Source of the DNA: Bacteroidota bacterium
GTDB lineage: Bacteria > Bacteroidota > Rhodothermia > Rhodothermales > Bin80
Assembly: GCA_028873925.1 (NCBI GenBank)
Contig: JAPPNA010000124.1
Location: forward strand, 1 to 56,146
Length of the DNA: 56,146 nucleotides
Direction: 5' to 3'
A program made the translations under genes and the position numbers. This document shows positions 36,987 through 46,665 of the stretch, piece after piece. The notes under the pieces are model-generated. The model searched no databases. It saw only the letters and a list, made by a program, of their open reading frames with translations, and was not told the DNA's origin. The stretch's first letter is position 1. Each line of letters starts with the position of its first letter.

Positions 36987-38297
36987 ATGCGTGGACTTCT
37001 GTCTCTGATTTTCGCAGCGTCTGCGCTGCTGTCCGTGCTGAATCACGAGTTCCAGGAGAACTTCACGGCGCTGACCAATGCCCGCGTGGTAACCATCACA
37101 CAAGGGGTCATCGAAAACGGTACGGTCCTCATGGAGGGAGACCGGATTGTAGCCATTGGGACTGATGTTGAGGTTCCGGCGGGTGCTCGAATTATTGACT
37201 GCACCGGCATGACCGTTTATCCGGGAATGATTGATTCCGGTACACAGATGGGGCTCGTTGAAGTCGGATCATTGAGTGAAACGCGTGACAACACGGAATT
37301 GGGCACGCTGTCGCCCCAGATGAAAGCCCTGACCGCGGTTAATCCCAATGGGGTTGCGATTCCGGTCACGCGTGTCAATGGGGTCACTACTGTCCTCACG
37401 GAGCCATCCGGCGGCATGCTGCCGGGGCAGGCTGCGCTGATAAACCTGCATGGGTATACGCCGAGTCAGATGTTTGCCGGATTTGAAGGAATCAGCATGC
37501 AGTTTCCGGCCACCGGACGAAGGGGGCGGTTTGATCAGCGTACCGATGAGCAGGTTCAGGAAGCCACCGAAAAAGCCCTCAAATTGCTCAATGATACTTG
37601 GAACAGTGCCGAACTGCACAGCCGAATTGACTCCACATATCAGGCTCGCCCTGAGTCAGGCCGCAAACCGGCCTACGTACCATCCATGGAAGCTCTGCGC
37701 CCTGTGGTTCGGGGCCAACAGGCCCTGGTCATAAGCGTCAATGCGGCCCGGGATATCCTGGCGGCCATTGAATGGGTCAAGGAACGCGGACTTCGGAATG
37801 TGATCTTTACCGGACTGTCTGAAGGCTGGCGAGTGGCCGACCAGATTGCGGAAGCCGGCATCCCGTGCCTGGTAGGTCCCGTACTGTCGGTGCCGACGCG
37901 GCCCAGCGACCGGTTTGACAAGGCCTACAGGAATGCGGCGCTCATGCACGCAGCCGGAGTGAAGATTGCTATCCGGTCCGGTGAGACAGCGAACGCCCGT
38001 AACCTACCTTACAACGCGGGCTTTGCGGTGGCCTATGGGCTGCCGTACGAAGAAGCGCTTCGCGCTGTTACCATTAATCCCGCCGAAATATTCGGGGTGG
38101 ATGACCGGCTGGGCTCTCTGGAGGCCGGAAAGGAAGCCACGCTGTTTATCGCGGATGGCGATCCGTTTGAGACCTCCACCACAATTCACCATGTGTTTAT
38201 CGGGGGTTATCAGATCTCAATGGAGAGTCGGCATACCCAACTGTACGAGGAATTCCTCAACCGATCGCCCGGCTTGGAAAACCGCGATGGTCCCTGA
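36987..38297 (+). CDS. Exported amidohydrolase-like protein lacking the HxH metal motif
   Basis: This 436-residue protein has a short hydrophobic N-terminus (LLSLIFAASALLSVL) that serves as a signal or anchor. The family fold is clear from TNARVVTITQGVIENGTVLM, DRIVAIGTDVEVPAG and the closing INPAEIFGVDDRLGSLEAGK. At the metal site it reads MIDSGTQMGLVE instead of DxHxH, and the usual later histidines are also missing. It is thus a likely pseudoenzyme or an enzyme with other chemistry. It starts 1 bp after the middle paralogue, so the two are translationally coupled and may form a hetero-oligomer. Confidence 0.82.
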   Translation: MRGLLSLIFAASALLSVLNHEFQENFTALTNARVVTITQGVIENGTVLMEGDRIVAIGTDVEVPAGARIIDCTGMTVYPGMIDSGTQMGLVEVGSLSETRDNTELGTLSPQMKALTAVNPNGVAIPVTRVNGVTTVLTEPSGGMLPGQAALINLHGYTPSQMFAGFEGISMQFPATGRRGRFDQRTDEQVQEATEKALKLLNDTWNSAELHSRIDSTYQARPESGRKPAYVPSMEALRPVVRGQQALVISVNAARDILAAIEWVKERGLRNVIFTGLSEGWRVADQIAEAGIPCLVGPVLSVPTRPSDRFDKAYRNAALMHAAGVKIAIRSGETANARNLPYNAGFAVAYGLPYEEALRAVTINPAEIFGVDDRLGSLEAGKEATLFIADGDPFETSTTIHHVFIGGYQISMESRHTQLYEEFLNRSPGLENRDGP

Positions 38298-38426
38298 GGT
38301 CCCGGCGTTTGTCAGGGACTTGCGTCCGGCTGACGCTGAAGCTGGGTTTCCAAGCTGCTGGGTCTGCAGATCGAATCGTCATGCGTGTGCATGGTTGCAA
38401 GGGCCATCCGCTAACGGGCAAGCCAC

Positions 38427-39899
38427 CTACCCGCTACTGCCCTCGTGCAAGTCCGCATCATTCGGCAACGGCACAATCGTAAAGCCGGTGAATCCGTATA
38501 TCGCGGAAATCACCGGATTGAAGTAGTTGAAGAACGCGTAGGGCAGGTACACCAGCGTCGGTACGCCGAGCGCACTCGCCATGAATGCGCCGCAGGTGTT
38601 CCACGGAATCAATGCACTCGTCAGCGTGCCGGAATCCTCCAGGGCCCGGGAGAGATTCTTCGGATGCAGTCCGCGCTTTTCAAATTCAGCGCGAAACATG
38701 CGGCCCGGCACCACAATCGCAATGTACTGGTCGCTGGCAATGATATTCATCCCGATCGCCGTACACAGCGTGGACACAATCAACCCACCCGTACTCTTCG
38801 CCATACTCAAAATGCGTCGGGCCAACTCGCCCAGCATTCCGGTCTTCTCCATGACCGCACCAAACATCATCGCCGAAACTATCAGCCAGATGGTGGGCAG
38901 CATACTGCCCATACCGCCGCGCGTCAACAACTCATCCAGACTCGCATTGCCCGTGCTGGAGACAAACTCTCCGAACATGGCCATCCAAAATCCCTTTATG
39001 AGCGCCAGAAACCGCGGCAGCTCGGTCTCGCCCACATAGGTCAGAACCACATCCTGCTGAAAAATGACCGCGAAAACTCCACCCAGCAGTGCGCCCATAA
39101 GCAGCGCCGGAAATGCCGGCATCTTCTTGTAGATCGCAAACAGCACTACGCCGACCGGAAGCAGCATATACCACGAAACATCAAATCCGCTCTCCAAGGC
39201 CGCCAGCATCGCGTCCAAGCCGGAGCTGCCCGCCTGCGGAGGACCGCTGATAATGCCCAGAATCGTAAACAGAATCAGCGCAACCGTAATGCTGGGTACG
39301 GTGGTCCACAGCATGTGTCGGATGTGTGTGAACAACTCCGTGCCCACCATGGCCGGGGCCAGATTGGTCGTGTCCGAAAGCGGCGAGAGCTTATCGCCAA
39401 AATAGGCTCCCGACACGATGGCCCCGCCAGCCATCCCCAGATTAAGTTCAAACGCGGCCGCAATACCGATCAGTGCAATACCAACAGTACTTACGGTCGT
39501 CCAGGAACTCCCGGTCGCCACCGCCACCAGTGCACAGATAATACAGCACGCTACAAAGAAAATACTCGGGTTCAGGATCTGCAGACCGTAGTAAATCATC
39601 GTGGGCACAATGCCCGCCATGATCCAGGTGCCGATCAGAGATCCGACCACCAGCAGAATGAAGATCGCGCCCATGGCCAGCGAAACACCATGGACCATAC
39701 CGTCCTGCAACGCCTTCCAAGTGAACCCGAGTCGCAGACCTACCAAGGCCGCCACTATCGCAGCCAGAATGAGCGCAATCTGGTTGGGTCCGTAGGATGA
39801 GTCGCTGCCGAAAAAGATCACCGATCCCGACAACAGGCCGACCAGGATCAGTACCGGAATTACGGACTGCCAGAACGTAGGGACCGCAGGCTTATCCAT
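38427..39899 (-). CDS. nhaC: Na+/H+ antiporter NhaC
   Basis: This protein of about 490 residues from the ATG at 39899 has some 11-12 membrane segments. It carries NhaC-type blocks such as ATGSSWTTVSTVGIALIGI, GAYFGDKLSPLSDTTNLAPA and a late IPWNTCGAFMASALGVPTL. It exchanges sodium for protons across the inner membrane, or in some members malate with sodium for lactate. It lies last in the minus-strand run, 40 bp after the AGCS symporter stop. The pairing suggests sodium taken in by the symporter is exported by NhaC, which is an inference. A TTG five codons earlier is a possible start. Confidence 0.9.
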   Translation of the reverse strand: MDKPAVPTFWQSVIPVLILVGLLSGSVIFFGSDSSYGPNQIALILAAIVAALVGLRLGFTWKALQDGMVHGVSLAMGAIFILLVVGSLIGTWIMAGIVPTMIYYGLQILNPSIFFVACCIICALVAVATGSSWTTVSTVGIALIGIAAAFELNLGMAGGAIVSGAYFGDKLSPLSDTTNLAPAMVGTELFTHIRHMLWTTVPSITVALILFTILGIISGPPQAGSSGLDAMLAALESGFDVSWYMLLPVGVVLFAIYKKMPAFPALLMGALLGGVFAVIFQQDVVLTYVGETELPRFLALIKGFWMAMFGEFVSSTGNASLDELLTRGGMGSMLPTIWLIVSAMMFGAVMEKTGMLGELARRILSMAKSTGGLIVSTLCTAIGMNIIASDQYIAIVVPGRMFRAEFEKRGLHPKNLSRALEDSGTLTSALIPWNTCGAFMASALGVPTLVYLPYAFFNYFNPVISAIYGFTGFTIVPLPNDADLHEGSSG

Positions 39900-39939
39900 G
39901 GGTTCGGATTTCAAATGGCAACGCAGGGGATCCCGCCGG

Positions 39940-41652
39940 TCATGTCTGCTCCTTCCTGGTTGCTGCGCGCTGTCGCACTTTGGTCAGATACTCGTCCCGC
40001 GTAATGCCGGGGCGGTACGCGTTGAAGTAATCATCCGTCAGCTTCTTGGCCACGCCCGACAACAACAGCAGTGCGATCACATTCGGAATCGTTACCAGCG
40101 ACAGTGCGGTGTCGCCAATATTCCAGATAACATTCAATGAGGTTACGGCACCGACAAAATGCATGACCACAAACAACAGCTTATACACGAGTATTGACTG
40201 CTTACCAAACAGATACATGGAACACCGATCCCCGTAATAGCTCCACGAAATCGCCGTTGAAATCCCGAACAGGAACACGCTGATGACCACAATCAGATTG
40301 CCGATACCGCCCAGTCCGCGTTTGAATCCGGCGGCTGTCAACGGTGCCCCGTTCTCAATGGCCGGGCCGTATAGGGTTCGCGTCGTGTCTCCGGCCTCGG
40401 ATACCGCCAGACCCTGTTCCGGATAGATGATGCCCGTAAACGGCTGCGTCTGCTCAGCGTCGGAATACAGTGCTTGCACCCGAACCTCGTGCCAGGCAAA
40501 CCAAACACCCGCCTCGCCGACAATCTGCTGCCCGCCATCAATCAGCAGCTCCGCCGGAGGCGATTCCACGGATTCATACCCCAGCTCAGTCTGCTCCACA
40601 TAGCTGTAATCGCCGCCATCCAGCGTTAGGGTTGAATCAATCGGCTCATTCCAGACTCCGGTAGACAGCAGCACCAACGCGGTAATCGTGCAGATCACGA
40701 TGGTGTCAATAAAGGGCTCCAGCAAAGCGACCGCACCTTCGGAAACCGGCTCCTCCGTCTTAGCGGCTGAGTGGGCGATGGGGGCAGATCCCTGACCCGC
40801 CTCATTTGAAAACAGTCCCCGCCGTACACCCCACAGGAGCGTCTGAATAAAGACCCCAATCCCTACGCCCGCAACGCCTGCCGTAGGATTGAACGCCTCC
40901 ACAAAAATGCTCGCAAAAGCGGGAATCACCTGGTCGTAAAACATGACCAGAATCACCAGACCTCCGATGACATAGGTCACCCCCATGGCCGGGGCCAGAA
41001 TACTGGTTACACTGCCGATCCTGCGGATGCCGCCGAGAATGACCAGTCCGACGACGCAGGCCGTAATGCCACCGGTAATCCAAACGGGAATGGCGAATTC
41101 CGCGTTCATCAGATCCGCCACCGTGTTGGCCTGAATCGCGTTGCCGGTCAGAAAAGAGACCAATACCATGGCCGCCGCCACAAAAATGGCCAGCGGCTTG
41201 AACTTCAACCCCAACCCCTTCTCGATATAATACATGGGGCCACCGGATACCGTACCCTCCATATCACTACCCGACTTATCCACCACGCGAAACCGCTGCG
41301 CAAGCGTAACTTCGGTGAACTTGGTACACATCCCCAACAAGGCCGTAATCCACATCCAGAACACCGCTCCGGGTCCCCCCCAGTGAATCGCAAGCGCCAC
41401 GCCGGCAATATTGCCGATACCTACCGTGGCCGACAAGGCAGTCGTTAGCGCCTGAAAATGCGTCACATCTCCATCGTCGTCCGGGTCATCGTACTTGCCC
41501 ATGGCTACCAACACCCCATGGCCGAACTTGCGGAACTGCACAAAGCCCAGTCGTAGCGTCAGAAAAATGCCGGTTCCCAAGAGCAGAATCAGCAGCGGAT
41601 ACTGCAGGGCCCAGTCAACATAGCCCTGAATCTCAAGCACAAAATCCAACAT
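39940..41652 (-). CDS. AGCS-family sodium:amino acid (alanine/glycine) symporter
   Basis: This 570-residue protein has the AGCS signature LSATVGIGNIAGVALAIHWG and the conserved GGPMYYIEKGLG and RRGLFSNEAGQGSAPIAHSA. It takes up alanine or glycine with Na+. Between two membrane helices, at about residues 345-455, sits a hydrophilic insert of roughly 110 residues rich in Asp, Glu and Thr, longer than in E. coli-type AGCS proteins (about 450-490 residues in all). The insert should face outward, and similar ones occur in Bacteroidota relatives. The ATG at 41652 is followed by the normal first helix. Confidence 0.9.
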   Translation of the reverse strand: MLDFVLEIQGYVDWALQYPLLILLLGTGIFLTLRLGFVQFRKFGHGVLVAMGKYDDPDDDGDVTHFQALTTALSATVGIGNIAGVALAIHWGGPGAVFWMWITALLGMCTKFTEVTLAQRFRVVDKSGSDMEGTVSGGPMYYIEKGLGLKFKPLAIFVAAAMVLVSFLTGNAIQANTVADLMNAEFAIPVWITGGITACVVGLVILGGIRRIGSVTSILAPAMGVTYVIGGLVILVMFYDQVIPAFASIFVEAFNPTAGVAGVGIGVFIQTLLWGVRRGLFSNEAGQGSAPIAHSAAKTEEPVSEGAVALLEPFIDTIVICTITALVLLSTGVWNEPIDSTLTLDGGDYSYVEQTELGYESVESPPAELLIDGGQQIVGEAGVWFAWHEVRVQALYSDAEQTQPFTGIIYPEQGLAVSEAGDTTRTLYGPAIENGAPLTAAGFKRGLGGIGNLIVVISVFLFGISTAISWSYYGDRCSMYLFGKQSILVYKLLFVVMHFVGAVTSLNVIWNIGDTALSLVTIPNVIALLLLSGVAKKLTDDYFNAYRPGITRDEYLTKVRQRAATRKEQT

Positions 41653-41702
41653 TAGGTGTCCATTCAGTCAATCCCAAACAATTTAGGCCAGAATTGCGGA
41701 GC

Positions 41703-42752
41703 TTACAAACTGTTATCAGCGTACCGGCGCTGCCGCACCACATCCAGCGCAAGATACAGCGCCTGCCGCGTACTCTGCTCGTCCGCCCGATTCCGGCCGG
41801 CAATGTCAAACGCCGTTCCATGGTCACAGGAGGTGCGAACAATCGGCAGCCCGGCAGTAAAATTCACCCCTTCATTGAAGGCCAAAGTCTTGAACGGAAT
41901 CAGGCCCTGATCATGATACATGGCCAGAATGGCATCATACCCGCGAAAAGCACGGCTGCCGAAGAATCCGTCCGCCGGGAACGGTCCGAAGGCCATAATC
42001 CCACCCTTGCTACAATACCGGATGGCCGGAATAATGGCTCCCGATTCCTCCCGTCCCAGTACACCCCTTTCCCCCGCATGCGGATTAAGTCCCAGCACCG
42101 CGATCCTACCGCGCTCAATCCCGAAATCCTGCCGCAAACTCGCATCAATAGTGTTTACTCCCGCAACCACCGCATCTTTGGTCACGACCCGGGCCACTTC
42201 CGCCAGCGGGACATGCGCGGTGAGCAGGCCAACGCGGAGATCATCAGCCACCATCATCATGATGTGTGCCCCGGGCTCGGTGCGTTCAACCAGATAATCG
42301 GTGTGGCCAGCAAACCCGTAGCCGGCCAAAGAAATGGCTTTCTTTGAAATCGGACCTGTAACAATCGCATCCACCCTACCCTCCATCGCCAGACTTACCG
42401 CCACGCGAACCGCCTGAAAAGCCTGCTGTCCGGCTTCAGCGGTTTCCTTGCCGAAATCCACGCTGGCCCCCTTACCTGGGGCGGAATCGATGATCTTCAA
42501 TCGGGTCGGTGCCACTTCAAAGCTCGGATCGGTGACCGGCCAGATGTCCAGATTATCCAAGCCCAGTGCGTGGGCATGTGCACGGACAACAGCCGCCGAT
42601 CCGATCAGCACGGGATCTGCCAACTCACGAATTCGCGTGTCGGACAGGCATTTGAGGGCAACCTCCGGGCCAATCCCGTTGGGATCCCCAAGCGTAAACG
42701 CCACGATTGGTGGCGTACGCGGTGCCTCTGCGGGCTGAGTTTCTGAGGCCAT
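41703..42752 (-). CDS. pdxA: 4-hydroxythreonine-4-phosphate dehydrogenase
   Basis: This 349-residue enzyme oxidises 4-phosphohydroxy-L-threonine in the DXP-dependent route to pyridoxal 5'-phosphate. It opens FTLGDPNGIGPEVALK. The three metal-binding histidines appear in FAGHTDYLVERT, LNPHAGE and AMYHDQGLIP, followed by NFTAGLPIVRTSCDHGTAFD. The ATG at 42752 lies 9 bp from the pepA stop. Other pdx genes are not in the window. A PdxA2-like role in sugar-acid catabolism is less likely, given the genes around it. Confidence 0.93.
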   Translation of the reverse strand: MASETQPAEAPRTPPIVAFTLGDPNGIGPEVALKCLSDTRIRELADPVLIGSAAVVRAHAHALGLDNLDIWPVTDPSFEVAPTRLKIIDSAPGKGASVDFGKETAEAGQQAFQAVRVAVSLAMEGRVDAIVTGPISKKAISLAGYGFAGHTDYLVERTEPGAHIMMMVADDLRVGLLTAHVPLAEVARVVTKDAVVAGVNTIDASLRQDFGIERGRIAVLGLNPHAGERGVLGREESGAIIPAIRYCSKGGIMAFGPFPADGFFGSRAFRGYDAILAMYHDQGLIPFKTLAFNEGVNFTAGLPIVRTSCDHGTAFDIAGRNRADEQSTRQALYLALDVVRQRRYADNSL

Positions 42753-42761
42753 CAGCCAAGA

Positions 42762-44249
42762 TTAGCTGGCATACGCGTAGGTGCGCAAAAAGTCAACCAG
42801 TAGCCGCACGCCGAAACCCGTTCCTCCCTTGGGCCGATAAGGCGCGCCCTTCCGCAGGAAGGCGGGGCCCGCAATGTCCAAATGAATCCATGGATACGAC
42901 ACGAAGTGTTCCAAAAACTTCGCTGCCGTACTGGATCCGGCTTCCCTGTTGCCGATGTTCTTGATATCCGCTACCGAGCTCTTGAGCGATTCGCCGTAAT
43001 GGTTGTGCATGGGCATCGGATGCACCAGTTCGCCGGTTCGCTCGCTGGAGGTTGCCAGGGAGGGTAGGTGCCTCATGGCCTCCTGATCGTTTGAGGTCAT
43101 GACCGCCGCCACCCGACTGCCCAAAGCCACGACCTGGGCACCTGTCAATGTGGCCAGATCTATGACCAGCTCTGGACGATACATGCCCACATACGACAAG
43201 GCATCCGCCAGAATCAGGCGTCCCTCCGCGTCCGTATTGAGCACTTCAACGGTCTTGCCGGAATGCATGCGAAGTACATCCCCCGGCACATAGGCGTTTT
43301 GTCCCGGACGATTGTCCGTAGCCGGCACGACCCCGATGACGTACAGGGGCAGAGCAAGTCGGGCCAGGGCTTCCATGATCCCGATCACCGCAGCCGCTCC
43401 GGCCATGTCGGCTTTCATGTGGTCCATGGAGTTCTTGGTGGGCTTCAGGGACAGCCCACCGGTGTCAAATACCACCCCCTTACCTACAAGCCCGATCGGA
43501 CGCTTATTGGTCACACGCTCCGGGTGCCAGGTCATTTCAATGAAGGCCGGGGGCTCGATACTGCCGCGGTTGACCGCCAGCAGGCCGCCCATTTTTTCCT
43601 TTTCTATTTCCGACTTACCCCAGACAGCCACATCAAAGCCATGCTTTTTGCCGTGACGCTCGGCAAACCGCCCCAGCAACGTCGGCGTTTTGTCGTGGGG
43701 CGACATGTTGACCAGATCCCGCGCCGTGATAGCGGATTCCGCCACCACCCGCGCACGTTCAGCCCCCCGGCGCGCCAACTTGCCTCCCTTAGCCGCATGC
43801 AGCACCAGCCGTTCCGGGCGTTTGCGCCCCTTTGAGGAGCTACTCTTGTATTTGCGGAACTCATAGTTGGCCAGCAGAAAACCCTCCACTAGGGCCTGGG
43901 CGGTGGTATCGGGATCCTTGGATGCGCCCGGCACGCACATTGCAACGGTCTGTGCCTTCATGCGCGCGGCCAGTTTTGCCCCCGCTGCGGCCGCCCTACG
44001 CAGGGATCTTTCGCCCACCTGAGTGCCGAGTCCGACCAGCGCCACCCGCTTGGACCGACCCCCGGCCGGATAACTGTGCACGGTACTGCCCAGCTTTCCA
44101 TCAAAATCCGGCAGTGCCGCGGTTAACGCGTCCCCTATGTCACCGCCCACTTCGCGAACCCGCGCACCTGCCTCCCGCTTCTTGGCAGGAATGATGAGCA
44201 GATCCACATCCAGAAAATCCAGCGGAAGAGTTGAGACAGATACTTTCAT
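42762..44249 (-). CDS. pepA: Leucyl aminopeptidase, M17 family
   Basis: This 495-residue peptidase has the M17 catalytic C-terminal domain: VGKGVVFDTGGLSLKP, MDHMKADMAGAAAVIG and the hallmark NTDAEGRLILADAL, which supply the two-metal site and active lysine. The N-terminal half is the usual variable hexamer-forming domain. It removes N-terminal residues from peptides in the cytosol. Its ATG overlaps the nrnA stop by 4 bp (ATGA), so translation of the two is coupled. Confidence 0.94.
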   Translation of the reverse strand: MKVSVSTLPLDFLDVDLLIIPAKKREAGARVREVGGDIGDALTAALPDFDGKLGSTVHSYPAGGRSKRVALVGLGTQVGERSLRRAAAAGAKLAARMKAQTVAMCVPGASKDPDTTAQALVEGFLLANYEFRKYKSSSSKGRKRPERLVLHAAKGGKLARRGAERARVVAESAITARDLVNMSPHDKTPTLLGRFAERHGKKHGFDVAVWGKSEIEKEKMGGLLAVNRGSIEPPAFIEMTWHPERVTNKRPIGLVGKGVVFDTGGLSLKPTKNSMDHMKADMAGAAAVIGIMEALARLALPLYVIGVVPATDNRPGQNAYVPGDVLRMHSGKTVEVLNTDAEGRLILADALSYVGMYRPELVIDLATLTGAQVVALGSRVAAVMTSNDQEAMRHLPSLATSSERTGELVHPMPMHNHYGESLKSSVADIKNIGNREAGSSTAAKFLEHFVSYPWIHLDIAGPAFLRKGAPYRPKGGTGFGVRLLVDFLRTYAYAS

Positions 44250-45307
44250 TTTTGCAGACTGGTCAGTGCGGATAGGTAGGCTTCATCTTCGGCGGACAGG
44301 ATAAATCCCGATTCCGTGAACTCAGATTCCATATGCTTTGCGGCGAGGGCCAGCACGCGTCCGGTCACCTCGGCCAAGGGCATCCGGAAATACGCCCCGG
44401 CTGCGTTGGGATGGCCACCTCCCCCCAGCTCACGGGCCCATACATCAACGGCAAATTCTCCTTTGGACCGGAAGCTGACTTTAATGCCCCGCTTGGTTTC
44501 GGTAAACATCAGCGCCACCTGCACGCCATCGACAGCCATCGCCCACTCAATCATGCCTTCGGCATCATCATATCGCGTGTCGGTGTCCTTGAACATTCGC
44601 TGCAGCAGTTGCAGGTAAGCCAATTGACCGCCATGCAGCAGCGTGAAGGTATCCAATACTCTGGAAACCAGGCGTGGCCAGGTGGGGCTCCGGGATTGAT
44701 ATACATTCCGGTACACCTCATCGGCCGCCATACTGCCCCGACTGAGCAGATCTGCGGCAATCCGGTGCACCTCGGCGGTCACGGTCGAAAACCGGTATGA
44801 ACCGGTATCGGTGGTAAGTGCGGTATACAACGCAGTGGCGACATCCGCACGGATCAGATTCTCATCCAGCGTACCGATCAGTTCGTAGATGATCTGGCCG
44901 GTAGCCGCCGCTTGTTCATGAACGCAGCTTACATCAAACCAGGTTTCCGGCTCGGTGTGGTGGTCAATCAGCACCATCTTGGCCTGGCTGTTGGCCACCT
45001 GATTGGACATGCCCGGTCCAAGACGGTTCAGCGCGTTGGTATCAACGACCACGATGACCTGCGCGTTGGCCACCGCATAGATCTGCGCCGCCAAACCATC
45101 GAATTGCCGGATATCTTCAACCCCGGGCATCCAGTCCAAATCGGGCGGAACCGGGTCGGAATTCATCATCACCACCTGCTTCCCCAACTGCCGCAGCACC
45201 ATCCCCAACGCTAACTGGGACCCGATCGCGTCACCATCCGGCCGCATATGGGTGACAATCAGAAACCGATTATAACCGCGGAGAACCTCCAGAACATCAC
45301 GCAACAT
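44246..45307 (-). CDS. nrnA: NrnA-type DHH oligoribonuclease / pAp phosphatase
   Basis: This 353-residue protein has a DHH domain followed by DHHA1. Motifs: THMRPDGDAIGSQLALG near the start, VVVDTNALNRLG, VLIDHHTEPE (the DHH triad) and, in the C-terminal domain, GGGGHPNAAGAYF. NrnA proteins degrade 2- to 5-nt RNAs and dephosphorylate 3'-phosphoadenosine 5'-phosphate. The gene sits between murF and pepA in the long minus-strand run. Confidence 0.9.
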   Translation of the reverse strand: MLRDVLEVLRGYNRFLIVTHMRPDGDAIGSQLALGMVLRQLGKQVVMMNSDPVPPDLDWMPGVEDIRQFDGLAAQIYAVANAQVIVVVDTNALNRLGPGMSNQVANSQAKMVLIDHHTEPETWFDVSCVHEQAAATGQIIYELIGTLDENLIRADVATALYTALTTDTGSYRFSTVTAEVHRIAADLLSRGSMAADEVYRNVYQSRSPTWPRLVSRVLDTFTLLHGGQLAYLQLLQRMFKDTDTRYDDAEGMIEWAMAVDGVQVALMFTETKRGIKVSFRSKGEFAVDVWARELGGGGHPNAAGAYFRMPLAEVTGRVLALAAKHMESEFTESGFILSAEDEAYLSALTSLQK

Positions 45308-45369
45308 TTACTGCCCCAATAGCAAACACCATTCAACGCAAAAGCGCTGATACTGTTCGCGTGTACGAT

Positions 45370-46659
45370 TCAAATGGACAGCCAAGCCGGCGTATGGCGC
45401 GGCAGCACCGCCGCAGGGTCAATATTTTCTTCAAGCAGCACGCGGCTGATACGCTCCATACGGGACCCCTGAGATCCCTTGACCAATACTAAATCACCAA
45501 CTTGAGGCACATAGATTCTGTCCAGTAGCTGTACCACCTCTGCGGAGTCATCAAACATCTTCACGCGCTGCACATACGACCTGGGCAGGTCCGCCACCGC
45601 CGCCCGCCCGATAGAACCTACGACGAACACCCGGTCGCTGCGGCTTATCGCCAGCTTAATGAGCCGGCGGTGCTGCTGTACCGCTGTGGGGCCTAGCTCC
45701 AGCATGTCGCCCATAAACACGATACGACGACGCGCCGGCAGTCCGAAAAGCACCCGCAAGGCGGACTCCATCGCATCCGGGCTGGCATTGTAGGAGTCAT
45801 CCACGAGTACGGAGCCGCTGCGCCCGGGCAGTCGGCACAGCCGGCCTTTTTCCGGCTTGAGTGTTTTGAGGGCCCGGTTGATGGCCGCCGGCGAAATTCC
45901 GCAGGCCCGTCCGACGGCAAACGCGGCCATGGCTACATAGATCACATGCTCTCCCAGCAGCGGCAGCCTAACGGTAATGTCCGCCGGCGCGATGTCACAG
46001 CCGGACCCTTTGCCGTACGTTACGGTGCGCCCGGCACACCACTTGCTGAGCCGCCCCGACATGGGATCATCCGCATTAAGGCAGGCCAGTCCATCAGAGG
46101 TAAGGGCCCGCACAAGCTCACCTTTCGCCCGCTGTACGCCTTCCAGGCTGCCAAAGGTATCCAGATGAACGCCCCGGATATTAGTTACCACAGAAATGTC
46201 GGGACTGAAGTACTCGCACATGCCGGCAATGTCACCTTTGGCGGAGGCACCCATTTCAAGCACCAGTTTGGTATCTGGCCCGATGTCCCGGTTGACCAAG
46301 GTCATGGACAGGCCCAGCAGCGTGTTCAGATTGCCCTGCGAAGCGGTAACCGGAAAGCCAGCACCCAAGATGGCGGCAATAGCATTCTTGGTGGTGGTCT
46401 TGCCGACGGACCCCGTGACAGCCACCACCGTACAGTGCCGCACGCGTGCGCGGGCCATCTTCGCCAAATACAGGGTTGTGTCTTGAACCACCTGAAGCTT
46501 TCCGGCATCCACGCCGGCCACCTGACGTTCCACGATGGCCCCGGCTGCCCCCTTCTTCAACGCAGCAGCCACGAAGTCATGCCCATCAAAGCGTTCACCC
46601 GGAATAGCCACAAAGATGTCTCCCGCCTGCAGCGTCCGGGTATCGGTGGAATAGGCCAT
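45370..46659 (-). CDS. murF: UDP-MurNAc-tripeptide:D-Ala-D-Ala ligase
   Basis: This 429-residue ligase adds D-Ala-D-Ala to the UDP-MurNAc peptide. The P-loop is GSVGKTTTK (83-91), after the N-terminal substrate motif YSTDTRTLQAGDIFVAI. Later blocks include VLEMGASAKGDI, LVDDSYNASPDAMESAL and LVKGSQGSRMERI, specific for MurF. The N-terminus is about 20 residues shorter than usual, starting right at the STDTR motif; the ddl stop is only 6 bp upstream, so little room remains for an earlier start. ddl, which makes its dipeptide substrate, comes just before it. Confidence 0.93.
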   Translation of the reverse strand: MAYSTDTRTLQAGDIFVAIPGERFDGHDFVAAALKKGAAGAIVERQVAGVDAGKLQVVQDTTLYLAKMARARVRHCTVVAVTGSVGKTTTKNAIAAILGAGFPVTASQGNLNTLLGLSMTLVNRDIGPDTKLVLEMGASAKGDIAGMCEYFSPDISVVTNIRGVHLDTFGSLEGVQRAKGELVRALTSDGLACLNADDPMSGRLSKWCAGRTVTYGKGSGCDIAPADITVRLPLLGEHVIYVAMAAFAVGRACGISPAAINRALKTLKPEKGRLCRLPGRSGSVLVDDSYNASPDAMESALRVLFGLPARRRIVFMGDMLELGPTAVQQHRRLIKLAISRSDRVFVVGSIGRAAVADLPRSYVQRVKMFDDSAEVVQLLDRIYVPQVGDLVLVKGSQGSRMERISRVLLEENIDPAAVLPRHTPAWLSI

Positions 46660-46665
46660 ATTCGT

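Noticed and set aside
38445-39800. 451-codon open frame antisense to nhaC
   Set aside because: It mirrors the nhaC codons, is very rich in His, Gln and Arg with no motif, and nhaC is a clear gene.
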